Shown here piece by piece: positions 6,511 to 17,126 of a stretch of 64,000 nt of DNA; within the stretch, counting starts at the first letter, position 1; each line of letters begins with the position of its first letter. The DNA is taken from positions 1 through 64,000 of the forward strand of contig LYSV01000032.1 of assembly GCA_001657315.1 (NCBI GenBank), read 5' to 3'. Under the pieces are notes generated by a model. The model ran no database searches and had not been told where the DNA came from. It worked only from the letters and a program-made list of their open reading frames with translations. A program made the position numbers and the translations under genes. The stretch comes from Flammeovirgaceae bacterium BBD 1991-12. GTDB lineage: Bacteria; Bacteroidota; Bacteroidia; Cytophagales; Cyclobacteriaceae.

Positions 6511-8709
6511 CTATTTATCACTATCGCCCCCAAATCTCTGGTTGGTCATGTAGAAAACCAACTCTCCACCCACTATAATCTCCTCATGTTTGATAAAATA
6601 TCTGTCCAGTGGCACACCGTTGAGCATAACAGAGCCTACATAAACATTTTCATCGGATGGGTTGGTAACCCTGATCCTGAATGTTTTGTCGCCGGGCAGG
6701 TGGATCACAGCCTCCTCTACCTCCGGGCTGCCCAGTATGTACCGCCCATCGGCCGGATTGACCGGGTAGAAGCCCAGCGTGCTGAAGAGATACCATGCCG
6801 ACATCTGGCCACAGTCTTCATTGCCACACAGTCCGTCCGGACGGGTGGTATAGAGCTGGTCCATGATCTGACGTACACGCTGCTGTGTTTTATAGGGTAC
6901 ATCGGCAAACTGATACAGGTAGGCCACATGGTGGGCGGGCTCATTGCCATGCACATACTGACCGATGTAACCGGAGATCCACTCCGGCAGCTGTCCCGCC
7001 GGATGATCCAGTGTGAACATATCGTCCAGTCGGGCCTCAAAGGCCTCCTTCCCTCCGGTCAGGCGGATGAGATCCGGCATATCGTGGGGAACATACCAAT
7101 AGTATTGCCATGCGTTGGCTTCACAATAATCTTCCGGGCGGTACGCCAACGGATCAAAGCCCTGCTTAAAGTCACCGGATGCTGATCTGGCCCGGAAAAA
7201 CCCGGAAATACTGTCGAAGTGATTGCGGTAGTTCTGAGAACGCTTCATGAAGGCAGCATGATCTTCTGTTTTCCCGAGCGCTTTGGCCGTCTGTGCCAGG
7301 CACCAGTCGTCAAAGGCGTATTCCATGGTGAGAGAAACATTCCACCCGCCATGTTCAAAGGGTACATACCCCAATGCTTTGTATTGCCTTAAGCCAAAAT
7401 CGTCTTGCATGGCACTGGCTTTCATTGCCTGATAGGCCAGTTCATGATCTATATTGGTAATGCCTTTCAGCATGGCATCTGCTATGACCGGTACGGAATG
7501 GTAGCCGATCATCATATTCGTTTCGCCGCCCCACAGGTTCCAGACGGGCAGGAGTCCTTCCTCCCTATAAAAATCGAGCATGGAATTGACCAGGTCACTT
7601 ACTCTGTCAGGTTGCGTGATCGTAAGCCATGGGTGAAGCGCCCGGTAGGTATCCCAAAGGGAATAGATGGTATAGCGGGCATGACCGTCTGTTGTCCATA
7701 TCTTCCCATCCGTTCCCCTGTATTCGCCATTGGTATCCGAATATACCGTAGGCGCCAGCATACTGTGATACATGGCGGTGTAAAATTGTATCATGTTGTC
7801 CTCTGAGGCTTTGACCTGCACACGATTGAGCGCCTTTTCCCAGGTCTGCCGCGCCTTGTCCTGCACATTTTCAAAATCAAATCCGTGCTGCTCTGCTGAA
7901 AGATTGAAGGAGGCATTTTCAATACTCACAGAACTCAGTCCTGTCTTTACCATAACTTCGGGAGTACTGAAGGACAGCTCCGCCAGCAGATTCATTCCCA
8001 GCAAGGAATCAAGTTTTGTACTTACACCGTTATTGCTCAGCTCATACCGGAATGGGGCGGAGAACACGGATTTGAAATATACCCGCTGGTCACGGGCCCA
8101 CCCTGTTGACCTTCTGTACCCAACAAGGGTGGTATCATTTACAATTTCAATAAAACTGCCGGTGACTTTGTCCCAGTTACGGGTATACCCGAGGTGTAGT
8201 CTCACATTCGCCTCCCCCCTGTCAAAACGATACCTTTGCAGTCCGGTACGCAGGGTAGCTGTCAGCTCAACATTTACCTGATAGTCTTCCAGGTATACCT
8301 GATAGTAGCCGGGAGTTGCCTGCTCATTCGAATGGCTGAAACGTGAATAAACAGTCTCTTCAGGATTAATGTCGTCCAACTGCGCTTGCTTTAGCGGACC
8401 TGAAACCGGCAAATAGGAAATATCATACAGATCACCGGCCCCCGTTCCTGACAGATGCAAATGACTGAAACCGGCAATCACTGTATCTGGATAGAAATAC
8501 CCTGAGATCCAGTCCCAGCCGTTGCGTCCGTTGTCCGGGCTGAGCTGTACCATCCCATAAGGTAGTGTGGCTCCCGGGTAGGTTTTGCCCTTGCCATCGG
8601 TGCCAATGAAAGGGTCCACATAATCCACCCGGGCCCGGTCCTGGGTTTGTTCCTCTGACTGGCAGGCTAAAAGAAGGCAGCCAGCAATTCCCATCACCAG
8701 ACCTCTCAT
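6511..8709 (-). CDS. GH92 exo-alpha-mannosidase lipoprotein
   Basis: This 732-aa protein is a full-length GH92. The signal peptide ends in a lipobox (LLLACQS, Cys16). The N-terminal beta-domain begins VDYVDPFIGTDGKGKTYPGA and contains GFSHLHLSGTGAGD. The helical catalytic domain carries YSLWDTYRALHPW, CEANAWQYYWYVPHD with the Glu that serves as acid in GH92, HGNEPAHHVAYLY, and GNEDCGQMSAWYLFSTLGFY with the conserved acidic residues. GH92 enzymes are Ca-dependent inverting alpha-mannosidases. The 5' end overlaps the GH85 stop by 4 nt (ATGA). EGNAW is changed to EANAW here. Confidence 0.95.
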   Translation of the reverse strand: MRGLVMGIAGCLLLACQSEEQTQDRARVDYVDPFIGTDGKGKTYPGATLPYGMVQLSPDNGRNGWDWISGYFYPDTVIAGFSHLHLSGTGAGDLYDISYLPVSGPLKQAQLDDINPEETVYSRFSHSNEQATPGYYQVYLEDYQVNVELTATLRTGLQRYRFDRGEANVRLHLGYTRNWDKVTGSFIEIVNDTTLVGYRRSTGWARDQRVYFKSVFSAPFRYELSNNGVSTKLDSLLGMNLLAELSFSTPEVMVKTGLSSVSIENASFNLSAEQHGFDFENVQDKARQTWEKALNRVQVKASEDNMIQFYTAMYHSMLAPTVYSDTNGEYRGTDGKIWTTDGHARYTIYSLWDTYRALHPWLTITQPDRVSDLVNSMLDFYREEGLLPVWNLWGGETNMMIGYHSVPVIADAMLKGITNIDHELAYQAMKASAMQDDFGLRQYKALGYVPFEHGGWNVSLTMEYAFDDWCLAQTAKALGKTEDHAAFMKRSQNYRNHFDSISGFFRARSASGDFKQGFDPLAYRPEDYCEANAWQYYWYVPHDMPDLIRLTGGKEAFEARLDDMFTLDHPAGQLPEWISGYIGQYVHGNEPAHHVAYLYQFADVPYKTQQRVRQIMDQLYTTRPDGLCGNEDCGQMSAWYLFSTLGFYPVNPADGRYILGSPEVEEAVIHLPGDKTFRIRVTNPSDENVYVGSVMLNGVPLDRYFIKHEEIIVGGELVFYMTNQRFGGDSDK

Positions 8710-10637
8710 TTCCAGGCTATCTTTTGGCTGGAAGGCGGGCTTATGGTACCATCTCCGGCTATGGACACCACCTGGATCGTAATATGCGAGGCCTTGTCCC
8801 TGTTCATTACTGCCGGCACGTAATAGTGCTCACTGCTGGTTTGTCCGAGCCATGTTTTTCCACCATTACGGTTCAACTGGTATATCGAGTGGTACCTCAC
8901 GTTCTTATCTCCTTTAATGTGGATATACATTTCTGCCTTGTCCCCGTCTGGAAACAGCTCGATGGACGCCCCGGGTCTGGCAATTTTCGTCTTACGGCCG
9001 TTGGTCATGCCCAACCGGCCTAAATAAATGTGCTGACCGTTATCTCCGGCTGCCTTCACCCCTATTTTTACCACGTTTGCCGAAGGGACATCCCCGAGCT
9101 TGCCGGAAAATGAGTCCCATCCGGTTTGCAATTCCACAGGATAATCACGGCTGCTACCATCGGAGAAAGTCAGAGACAGCTTCAGTGTACCGGTTCCCTT
9201 CGCTGCCAGCTCAAACCCTTCACCACCATCAAGGGCAAGACGGGTCTTGTAAAGTGGAATGTAGATCTCCTCTCCGCCTTTTCTGATATCGATCCTTACA
9301 GATGACCCGCCCGTGTAGCTTTCATTGAAATCGAAGGTAACACCTACCTGCGTGGTATCCACATGCCATTGCCACGTCGGTAAAATGTCCTGACTACTCA
9401 GGTTATGCCACTCCTCATCTGACAATCTTTGTCCTTTTTCATTGTAAAACCTGCCAAGGCCATAGTTAAAATGTGTGACGAAGGGCACTTCATCAATGAC
9501 GGAACGGGCAGGAAAATACCGGGTAAATCCTTCCCAGACCCTACCTTTTTTGACCTTTGCTTCGGGAGTGGTACCATTCCAGAACTTTTGTTCTTCCTGA
9601 TAAACTGTCTCAGGCTGCTTGTCTTTGGCAAGATCGAACGTGGCATTCGGCCAGTACAGACCTATGGACGTGGTGTACGGTTTTCCATCCTTGTAAAGAC
9701 TTTTCCACGGTACAAAGGACTGATACCCCCGGCTCTGGACATCTATCCCGGAAAAAAGCTCCCAAGGGCTTCTGTCCATCTCCAGTGCGGCCCTGTGCGA
9801 ATCTTCCATTTGCGTAACGCTCCAGCCAAAGTCAATGAACATAATGTCAGACATTCGTTGACCACCCTTCTGGAAGTACATGGCATTATGATGGTTCAGT
9901 TCCTCCTGCCATACGATACGGCCATCATCGATCATGGCATCGTACCACATTATCTTAAATCTTCCCTGAGCCTTGTTTTGATAGTATTTCAGGAAGTCCT
10001 GCATGTTTTCAGCATCCGCTGCGTCAAGCCCATGGGTCTCCTGATTGATGAACCAACCTTCAAATCCGTAGTGCCCGGCTACTTCCAGTAGCTTGTCGGC
10101 AACCGGAAAATTACCGTCCGCATCCTTCTGCAGGAATTCCCTGACCCATTCCATTTTTCCGCCGTAAACGACGGGCGGGAAAAACACCGTACCCAGTATA
10201 CTCACCCCGTTACGATGCGCAGCATCTATCCACGGTAGTGCCGGGGTAACGATGATACCCTCTCCGGCAGATCCCCCCCATTGTACGAAATAATCGATAT
10301 ACTGCCAGTAGGGAAAGGCATATTGTTGCACCGTCCGAAACCCCTGTGACGGATGATTGGAGGTGGGATGAGAAGCCACCAGTGAAGAGATAGCCGGTTC
10401 GGTACTTAGTTCAGCGTTGATCTGCGTTGCAGGGTCAACAAACCGGCCAGCCAGTGGAGTTTTACTGACATTGAACCTTGCGTGAGGGTCAGTGTCCTTG
10501 TTCCACTTTAAAAGTCCGTCCACAAACCAATAGGAAGAATAAGGCTGATGGGCGCCATGGTCCGTCTGGGAAAATGCCTTTGAACAAAGCAACAGGAAAA
10601 GAAAGCACAGAGAGTGCCGGTAGATCAGGGATCTCAT
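8706..10637 (-). CDS. GH85 endo-beta-N-acetylglucosaminidase
   Basis: This 643-aa protein has a Sec signal peptide ending near SKAFSQ and a GH85 catalytic domain from about residue 35 to 400. The substrate-assisted catalytic pair lies in GFEGWFINQE, Asn198 and Glu200. Other family blocks are QYAFPYWQYIDYFVQWGG, VSILGTVFFPP, IMWYDAMIDDGRIVWQEEL and DIMFIDFGWS. The C-terminal third is beta-rich and probably carbohydrate-binding. GH85 cuts between the two GlcNAc residues of N-glycans, releasing the glycan and leaving GlcNAc-Asn. It overlaps GH92 genes by 4 nt on both sides, so the three are translated as a unit. Confidence 0.95.
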   Translation of the reverse strand: MRSLIYRHSLCFLFLLLCSKAFSQTDHGAHQPYSSYWFVDGLLKWNKDTDPHARFNVSKTPLAGRFVDPATQINAELSTEPAISSLVASHPTSNHPSQGFRTVQQYAFPYWQYIDYFVQWGGSAGEGIIVTPALPWIDAAHRNGVSILGTVFFPPVVYGGKMEWVREFLQKDADGNFPVADKLLEVAGHYGFEGWFINQETHGLDAADAENMQDFLKYYQNKAQGRFKIMWYDAMIDDGRIVWQEELNHHNAMYFQKGGQRMSDIMFIDFGWSVTQMEDSHRAALEMDRSPWELFSGIDVQSRGYQSFVPWKSLYKDGKPYTTSIGLYWPNATFDLAKDKQPETVYQEEQKFWNGTTPEAKVKKGRVWEGFTRYFPARSVIDEVPFVTHFNYGLGRFYNEKGQRLSDEEWHNLSSQDILPTWQWHVDTTQVGVTFDFNESYTGGSSVRIDIRKGGEEIYIPLYKTRLALDGGEGFELAAKGTGTLKLSLTFSDGSSRDYPVELQTGWDSFSGKLGDVPSANVVKIGVKAAGDNGQHIYLGRLGMTNGRKTKIARPGASIELFPDGDKAEMYIHIKGDKNVRYHSIYQLNRNGGKTWLGQTSSEHYYVPAVMNRDKASHITIQVVSIAGDGTISPPSSQKIAWK

Positions 10638-12985
10638 TGTTCTTTCCGGCTTGATAGTGAAAAGGGAATGGATCCTTCACCCACCCCCCAGCTTTTATTG
10701 GGGGCATCGGTCATGGTGAACTCAAGGGTGCCTCCCTGCTGCAGGTCCATATGATCTATCCATGTACGCTGGTAAGGCTGTCCGTTCCACCGGGCAGATG
10801 CTATGTAAACATTTTCCGGGCTATTGTTGCCGGCTTTTATTACGACGGTCTTTCCATTTTCCAATGTGAGTGTTGCCTCTTTAAACAATGGGCTGCCAAT
10901 GACGTACTGAGTGGTAGAAGGAGTCACCGGATAGAAACCCAACGCACTGAACACGTACCAAGCGGAAGTCTGCCCGTTGTCCTCATCGCCACAGTATCCG
11001 TCAGGATGGGCGGCATATAGCCTGTCCATCACCTCCCGTACCTTTTGCTGCGCCTGCCATGGCCGGCCGGCATAATTGTACAGATAGATCATGTGCTGGA
11101 TCGGCTGATTGCCATGGGCGTAGTTACCCATATTCACGATCTGCATTTCCCTGATCTCATGGATGGTAAACCCATAGTAGGAATCATCAAAATCCGGTGG
11201 CATATCAAACACCGCATCCAGTTGTCCGGCAAACCGATCTTTGCCTCCCATCAGATCGATAAGGCCCTGGATATCATGAAATACGGACCATGTATAGTGC
11301 AGACTATTGCCTTCCGTAAAGGCGTCCCCCCATTTGAGTGGATTGAACGGCGCCTGAAAGCTTCTGTCTTTGTTTTTTCCCCGCATCCACCCGCTTTCCT
11401 TGTCGAAAAGGTTTTTGTAATTCATGGACTTGTCATGAAAAACTGTGGCATCCTCATGCTTGTTCAGCGCCGTCGCCACCTCCGAGATGGCAAAATCGGC
11501 AAAGGCATATTCGAGGGTACGGGCGGCATTTTCGTTGATCCCTACATCATATGGCACATACCCCAACTCGTTATAGTACTCTACTCCTGCCCTGCCTACG
11601 GAATTGATCACATGCCCATCCCTTGAAACAGGCCGCCCCTTGCTGGTGGTCGAATTTTTTACCATGGCTTCATACAGGGTTTCGATATCATAGCCTCTTA
11701 TCCCCTTGAGGTAGGAATCTGCTATATTGATCGCTGAATTGGAGCCTATCATACTGTTCCTGTGCCCCGGACTGGCCCATTCGGGCAACCAGCCTGACTC
11801 CTTGTACGTGTTTACCAATCCTTGCATGATCTGACTGTTCAGTTCAGGATACATAAGGGTGAAAAACGGAAATACGGCTCTGAACGTATCCCAGAATCCA
11901 TTATCAGTGAACATATAGCCGGGTAGCACCTCACCGTTGTAGGGACTGTAGTGCATGACCCTGTCCTCAGCATCGATCTCGTAGAACTTCCTGGGAAACA
12001 AAAGGAGCCGGTACAGGCAGGAATAAAAGGTACGGATGTTGTCGATGTTATCATCTTTGATCCTGATACGGCCCAGTTCTTTTTGCCACGCATCAAATGC
12101 TTTGGTTTTGGTTTGATCAAAGGTATCTCCGCCGATCTCCCGGTCCAGATTGAGCCGGGCCTGCTCCGGACTGATGAAGGAAGAGGCCACCTTCACGTGA
12201 ACCTGATCGCCCCTTTCAGTTTTGAACCCTATGATAGCCCCAACATGGTCTCCTTCACTCTCCCTGGTGTTTTTACGGAGCTTCCAGTTGTCATCCCACG
12301 TATGGACCCATTCAAAGTCACGATCGAAACGGGCTACAAAGTAATTATGGAAGTTATCCGGCACACCACCACTGTTGTTTCTGCAGTAACCTATGATCAT
12401 GCGCTCTTCGGGTATTATCTTCACCATGGAGCCCCGGAAAAAAGCATCCAGTAAAAGGTACGCGGAGTCCGCCTGCGGAAAGGTGAATCTGAAATGTGCC
12501 GCCCGTTCTGTTGGTGATACTTCGGCCACAATATCGTAGTCTGCCAGGTAAACACTGTAATAATGGGTTTGGGCGGTCTCGGCCTTGTGTGAGAACCAGG
12601 AGGCTCGTTCGTTCTCTTCATACCGTAGCGGTCCCCGGCCGGCCATGAGCGAAAAAGCAGCGTAGTCATTGATCCATGGGCTCGGCTGATGGGTCTGCTT
12701 GATGCCCCGGATCTTGTTTTCATCATACTTGTAGGTCCAGCCGTCTCCCATTTTACTGGTCATGGGGGTCCAGAAGTTCATACCCCATGGTGTGGCTATG
12801 GCGGGATAGGTATTGCCATTGGACAGGTCAAACCGCGAGTCCGTGCCCATCAGAGGATTCACATAACGGACCAGATCGGCCTCGACATCATTCATGGTGG
12901 ATCCAACCTCTGCCGGAGGTTGACAGCTGTTGCCCAATAACACAAGGGCGATCCAGATACTATGTATAAAACGGGTTTGTTGCAT
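10634..12985 (-). CDS. GH92 exo-alpha-mannosidase lipoprotein (divergent paralogue)
   Basis: This protein of about 783 aa starts at the ATG at 12985; a TTG three codons upstream is less likely. The lipobox is LLGNSCQP. GH92 signatures include VRYVNPLMGTDSRF, GFWDTFRAVFPFFTLMYPE, TEGNSLHYTWSVFHD with the expected Glu, and GDEDNGQTSAWYVFSALGFYPV. The segment that reads GNEPSHH in two paralogues is GNQPIQH here, and WQY is replaced by LHY, so linkage preference may differ (inference). It begins 30 nt after the next GH92 upstream and overlaps GH85 by 4 nt. Confidence 0.93.
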   Translation of the reverse strand: MQQTRFIHSIWIALVLLGNSCQPPAEVGSTMNDVEADLVRYVNPLMGTDSRFDLSNGNTYPAIATPWGMNFWTPMTSKMGDGWTYKYDENKIRGIKQTHQPSPWINDYAAFSLMAGRGPLRYEENERASWFSHKAETAQTHYYSVYLADYDIVAEVSPTERAAHFRFTFPQADSAYLLLDAFFRGSMVKIIPEERMIIGYCRNNSGGVPDNFHNYFVARFDRDFEWVHTWDDNWKLRKNTRESEGDHVGAIIGFKTERGDQVHVKVASSFISPEQARLNLDREIGGDTFDQTKTKAFDAWQKELGRIRIKDDNIDNIRTFYSCLYRLLLFPRKFYEIDAEDRVMHYSPYNGEVLPGYMFTDNGFWDTFRAVFPFFTLMYPELNSQIMQGLVNTYKESGWLPEWASPGHRNSMIGSNSAINIADSYLKGIRGYDIETLYEAMVKNSTTSKGRPVSRDGHVINSVGRAGVEYYNELGYVPYDVGINENAARTLEYAFADFAISEVATALNKHEDATVFHDKSMNYKNLFDKESGWMRGKNKDRSFQAPFNPLKWGDAFTEGNSLHYTWSVFHDIQGLIDLMGGKDRFAGQLDAVFDMPPDFDDSYYGFTIHEIREMQIVNMGNYAHGNQPIQHMIYLYNYAGRPWQAQQKVREVMDRLYAAHPDGYCGDEDNGQTSAWYVFSALGFYPVTPSTTQYVIGSPLFKEATLTLENGKTVVIKAGNNSPENVYIASARWNGQPYQRTWIDHMDLQQGGTLEFTMTDAPNKSWGVGEGSIPFSLSSRKEQ

Positions 12986-13015
12986 AATGATCAAATCGGT
13001 TTCAGATAATACAGA

Positions 13016-15292
13016 CTATTGGTCGCTCATGGAAGGTGGGAACAGCGATGCATCAGCACCCCATTGCCTGTTGGGGGTCTCTCCCATGGTAAAAACAAGC
13101 CTTCCTCCCTGCATGATCTCCGCGTGTTTTATCCACGTCCTTTCCATAGATTCTCCGTTCAACTCGGCACTTTGTATGTATTTATGGGTGAAAGAACTCC
13201 CCTTTGCTTCTACAGTGAACGTTTTTCCTCCTCCCAACCTAATGGTGGCTGTTTCAAAAACAGGGCAGCCGATAACGTAGACGCCTTCTGCAGGATTCAC
13301 CGGATAAAAACCCAACGCACTGAACACATACCATGCTGACATCTGGCCGCAGTCTTCATTGCCACACAGTCCGTCCGGCTGGTCGTTGTACTGGGAGAAA
13401 AGTATGTCCCGCACTCTATTTTGTGTTTTCCAGTGAGCGCCGGCATAGGCATAAAGGTAGGCAATATGGTGGCTGGGCTCATTTCCGTGGGCATACTGAC
13501 CGATCAGGCCTGTGATATCCGCAGAAACGTTTTCTCCCGTGATATTGGAGTCTTCTGAAAAAAGCTCATCCAGCTTCCTGACGAACGGTTCATCGCCTCC
13601 CATCAGCTCAATAAGCCCGCGAACATCGTGCGGCACGAACCAGCTATGCTGCCAGGCATTACCCTCTGTATAGTCCGTGTGAACCCGGTGTGAGGAGTGT
13701 TTGGGATCAAAGGGTTCTCTCCACGAGCCATCGGCCAGCCTACCCCTCATGAATCCGGTTTCCGCATCAAAAAGCTTTTGATATGCTCCGGCACGCTCCA
13801 TAAAATAGTTGTGATCCTCTTCCTTTCCCAAAGCCCGGGCTACCTGAGCAATACACCAGTCATCATAGGCGTACTCCAGGGTCTTTGTGACCGACTCCAC
13901 CTCCAGTTCGGAAGGAACGTACCCATATTCCTTCAGGTATTGAACGCCCCTTATGTCCTGCATGGCACTTGTTTTCATGGCTTCATAAGCCTCGTCAATA
14001 TCGAAGCCCCCAAAACCCTTCAGACAGGCGTCCGCTATTACGGGGATGGCATGGTACCCCGTCATGGTGTTGGTTTCGTTGCCGAGCAATGACCATACTG
14101 GCAGGAGGCCATATTCACGGTAATGGGCCAGCATGGATTGGATCATATCCACTACCCTGTCCTGCTGTAGTATGGTAAACAATGGATGTGCCGCCCGGAA
14201 TGTATCCCAAAGTGAAAAGATATCATAACGTGTATACCCTTCCGCTTTGTGCACTTTGCCGTCTGCTCCCTTGTATTCATTATTGAGGTCTGAATAAATT
14301 ACAGGGGCGAGATGCGCATGATAAAGAGCTGTATAAAACGTGCGTTTGAGTTCCTCATCACCGGAAGCAACGATCACTTTGCCAAGTTCATTTCTCCATG
14401 CCTCTTCAGCCTTCTGTTTCACTCGCTCAAAATCCCATCCTTTTATGTGGTCAAGACTTTTCAGAGCACCTGCTTTGCTGGCACTGGAAATACCTGTTTT
14501 CACATAAAGTGTTGACTTTTCAGCCGAAAGTTCAAAATCGAACAACGCCTTTAGCCTGACACCTTCATGATCAGCCCCCTGCAGCAATGATCTGCCCTCA
14601 GCAAGTGCATATCGGGTTATGGGACTGGAAAAGGCAATGGCAAAGTATACACGCTGATCTTTGGCCCACCCAGTGGAATACCTGTACCCGGTGACCAGTG
14701 TATCATTTACCATTTCAATTTTCGTCTTTACAGGTCTGTCCCAGTTGACTGTATCGGACAGGTCCAATACCACCGATCTGCGCTGGCCTTCCGGGAAGTC
14801 ATACCGTTGCATACCGGCGTAAGTAGTAGCCGTGAGTGACACATCGATATCATGATCGAGCAGCTTCACATGATAATAGCCCGGTGAGGCTTCTTCCTTG
14901 TCATGGGAATAGTAAGAGCTGTAGTCATGGTCGGCCCTGTCAGTGATCTTTTTCGTGAGATCCACCTCGGCAGAAGTAGGCATTAAACGTATATCTGTCA
15001 GATCTCCGATCCCCGTTCCGCTGAGGTGCAAATGGCTGAAGCCAACGATAATACTATCGGAATAATGATAGCCCGAACACCAGTCCCAACCGGAGATGCC
15101 ATTATCCGGGCTTAGCTGCACCATTCCGAATGATACAGTAGCACCCGGGTAGGTATGTCCGTGCGCAGCAGTACCTATGAACGGATCCACAAATGGCAGT
15201 GGATCTTGGGGTTGTTCCATTTTGTCTTCGACAGGCCCTGAACATGCAGCAGCTATCAAAATGAAAAATGCATATGGGTTTAATCTTTTCAT
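13016..15292 (-). CDS. GH92 exo-alpha-mannosidase lipoprotein
   Basis: This 758-aa protein has a lipobox (LIAAACSG). It shows LPFVDPFIGTAAHGHTYPGA, GFSHLHLSGTGIGDL, YDIFSLWDTFRAAHPL, YTEGNAWQHSWFVPHD, YAHGNEPSHHIAYLY and GNEDCGQMSAWYVFSALGFY. This is the most canonical GH92 of the window, with the Glu and Asp residues of the catalytic centre all present. It resembles the 6511-8709 protein more than the other two paralogues. It lies between the symporter gene and the next GH92. Confidence 0.95.
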   Translation of the reverse strand: MKRLNPYAFFILIAAACSGPVEDKMEQPQDPLPFVDPFIGTAAHGHTYPGATVSFGMVQLSPDNGISGWDWCSGYHYSDSIIVGFSHLHLSGTGIGDLTDIRLMPTSAEVDLTKKITDRADHDYSSYYSHDKEEASPGYYHVKLLDHDIDVSLTATTYAGMQRYDFPEGQRRSVVLDLSDTVNWDRPVKTKIEMVNDTLVTGYRYSTGWAKDQRVYFAIAFSSPITRYALAEGRSLLQGADHEGVRLKALFDFELSAEKSTLYVKTGISSASKAGALKSLDHIKGWDFERVKQKAEEAWRNELGKVIVASGDEELKRTFYTALYHAHLAPVIYSDLNNEYKGADGKVHKAEGYTRYDIFSLWDTFRAAHPLFTILQQDRVVDMIQSMLAHYREYGLLPVWSLLGNETNTMTGYHAIPVIADACLKGFGGFDIDEAYEAMKTSAMQDIRGVQYLKEYGYVPSELEVESVTKTLEYAYDDWCIAQVARALGKEEDHNYFMERAGAYQKLFDAETGFMRGRLADGSWREPFDPKHSSHRVHTDYTEGNAWQHSWFVPHDVRGLIELMGGDEPFVRKLDELFSEDSNITGENVSADITGLIGQYAHGNEPSHHIAYLYAYAGAHWKTQNRVRDILFSQYNDQPDGLCGNEDCGQMSAWYVFSALGFYPVNPAEGVYVIGCPVFETATIRLGGGKTFTVEAKGSSFTHKYIQSAELNGESMERTWIKHAEIMQGGRLVFTMGETPNRQWGADASLFPPSMSDQ

Positions 15293-15330
15293 TGGTCGTT
15301 TTAATAATTCAGTTAAAATTCTGCTTTATG

Positions 15331-17121
15331 TTAATCCTTTAGTTTATCCAGCCAGAATACCTTCAACGATATGGAGCATACCAAAAACAGTCCTATCGCC
15401 GCCCACATGTACGGATATTCCCGAATCACCAGGTAAATCGGGATGATCACTAACGTAAGCTGCCATATCGTGCCCGTTACAATATTGAACATATCTCTTC
15501 CAAGGTCTTTATTTTCTTCAAAGGAAGGGTCTTCCCGAAGTACCTTGTCACGGACCGGACCCCATGCGCCCCACGGCCTGACCTTACGATAAAATTCCTT
15601 TAGCACGGCTTCATCATCCGGTGGGGTAAGCAGGGTACCCAGTAAGGAACCCACAGTAGCTACCAGCAAAATATAGGGGAATGCATAAAGTGGCTGCAAT
15701 TCGGGAAAAGCTACAGGCATTATGAGTGAGGATATCAGGCCAGCGATCATACCCCAGAAGTATCCATATCCGTTGAACCTCCACCAGTGCCATTTCAGTA
15801 GATTGGAGGCGGTATACCCTCCAAACAGGGCACCGAAGATCCACTGCATGATATCATTGATAGAGGTGACAAAAAAACCAAATACAACACCCACGGCCAC
15901 CAGAATAAATGATACGAGATAGCTGAGCCGCACATATCGTTTTTCCCCTGCATGGGGGTTGATATATTTTTTGTAGATATCGTTGACAAAGTATGCCGGA
16001 GCAGCATTTACAGCCGCGGCGTAGGTGGACATGAACGCAGCCAGCAATCCTGCAATTAACAACCCGGTGAGGCCTGTGGGTATGAAGTTTTTGATGGCGT
16101 AAGGCAATATGAGCTCAAAATCAAAGATCTCATTTTTGCTTTGAATTTCAGGACCCAGAAATACCAGCGCCAGAATGGTAAGCCCCGCAACGAGCATGTA
16201 TCTCGGAAAAAACATGACCAGAGAAACAATACCGCTCATTTTGGCTGCTTCTCTGGGAGACTTTGCCGCCAATATACGCTGCATGTCATAGTTGGGGACA
16301 GGTCCCGCCATGCTGGACAATACTCCCTTAAAAAGCATCATCATAAAAAAGTAACCGAACAGGGTAAATCCGTCCTCTTCCATTTTATTGTTCACTGTAT
16401 CCACCACTCCCGACCAGTCCAGATCCAGCGTCCAGCCGAAAAACAGATCCTTCCATCCATCGGGTATGGCACTGTCCAGGGTCTCAGGGCTAACGGTGTA
16501 AATGGCTATAACCCCAACGGCAATGGAGGCAATGGTCATTATGGCAAACTGAAGCACTTCTGTAAACACCACGCTGAACATTCCCCCTTTGATCACATAC
16601 AGTGTGGTAATACCAACGACAATGAGTGCGTAGGTATCCGGAGACAAATCCCACGGTAAAAATGTAGAGGAAAATTTACCAATGCCCTTAAAGGCATAGG
16701 AGATAAATCCAATAGCGCTTACAAGGGCAAAGATCACTACTACCTGGTGGGAAAGTGTAGCTCCCCGTCCGGTGCCAAAGCGTGTTTTGAGCCATTCCGC
16801 TCCTGTCATCACCTCTGACCGCCGGAGCCATGCTGACAGATATACCATCAGAAATATCTGGTTGAAGGTAGGCCAGATCCACGGCAGCCATGCGCTCTTG
16901 AGACCGTATACAAAGCACATCGAGACCAGCCACATGGTACCGGTTATGTCGAACATGCCTGACGCATTGGAAATACCCAGGACCCACCATGGTATGCTTT
17001 TCCCTCCCAGAAAATAGGAGTTGAGATCACCGGAAGCCCGTTTGGATATAAAAAAACCCAGAAAGACCGTCAGGCCCAAGTAAGCGAGGATAATGAGTAT
17101 GTCGAGGCCGGCAAGTTCCAT
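15331..17121 (-). CDS. Sodium:solute symporter (SSS family)
   Basis: This integral membrane protein of about 596 aa has roughly 13-14 hydrophobic helices. It starts at the ATG at 17121 (MELAGLDILIILAYLG), 5 nt after the GH2 stop; a TTG at 17130 is less likely. SSS hallmarks include LNSYFLGGKSIPWWVLG, the unwound helix SNASGMFDITGTMW, ISYAFKGIGKF and LIAGLLAAFMSTYAAAVN with the sodium-site Ser/Thr region. It is expected to import sugar released by the PUL enzymes, mannose or a mannosyl-GlcNAc disaccharide, with Na+. The substrate is inferred from context. Confidence 0.9.
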   Translation of the reverse strand: MELAGLDILIILAYLGLTVFLGFFISKRASGDLNSYFLGGKSIPWWVLGISNASGMFDITGTMWLVSMCFVYGLKSAWLPWIWPTFNQIFLMVYLSAWLRRSEVMTGAEWLKTRFGTGRGATLSHQVVVIFALVSAIGFISYAFKGIGKFSSTFLPWDLSPDTYALIVVGITTLYVIKGGMFSVVFTEVLQFAIMTIASIAVGVIAIYTVSPETLDSAIPDGWKDLFFGWTLDLDWSGVVDTVNNKMEEDGFTLFGYFFMMMLFKGVLSSMAGPVPNYDMQRILAAKSPREAAKMSGIVSLVMFFPRYMLVAGLTILALVFLGPEIQSKNEIFDFELILPYAIKNFIPTGLTGLLIAGLLAAFMSTYAAAVNAAPAYFVNDIYKKYINPHAGEKRYVRLSYLVSFILVAVGVVFGFFVTSINDIMQWIFGALFGGYTASNLLKWHWWRFNGYGYFWGMIAGLISSLIMPVAFPELQPLYAFPYILLVATVGSLLGTLLTPPDDEAVLKEFYRKVRPWGAWGPVRDKVLREDPSFEENKDLGRDMFNIVTGTIWQLTLVIIPIYLVIREYPYMWAAIGLFLVCSISLKVFWLDKLKD

Positions 17122-17126
17122 AGCTG

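Noticed and set aside
6505-7185. Plus-strand ORF of 226 aa opposite GH92
   Set aside because: Antisense shadow of a well-supported GH92 gene; the same holds for long plus-strand ORFs at 9429-10091 and 11045-11626.
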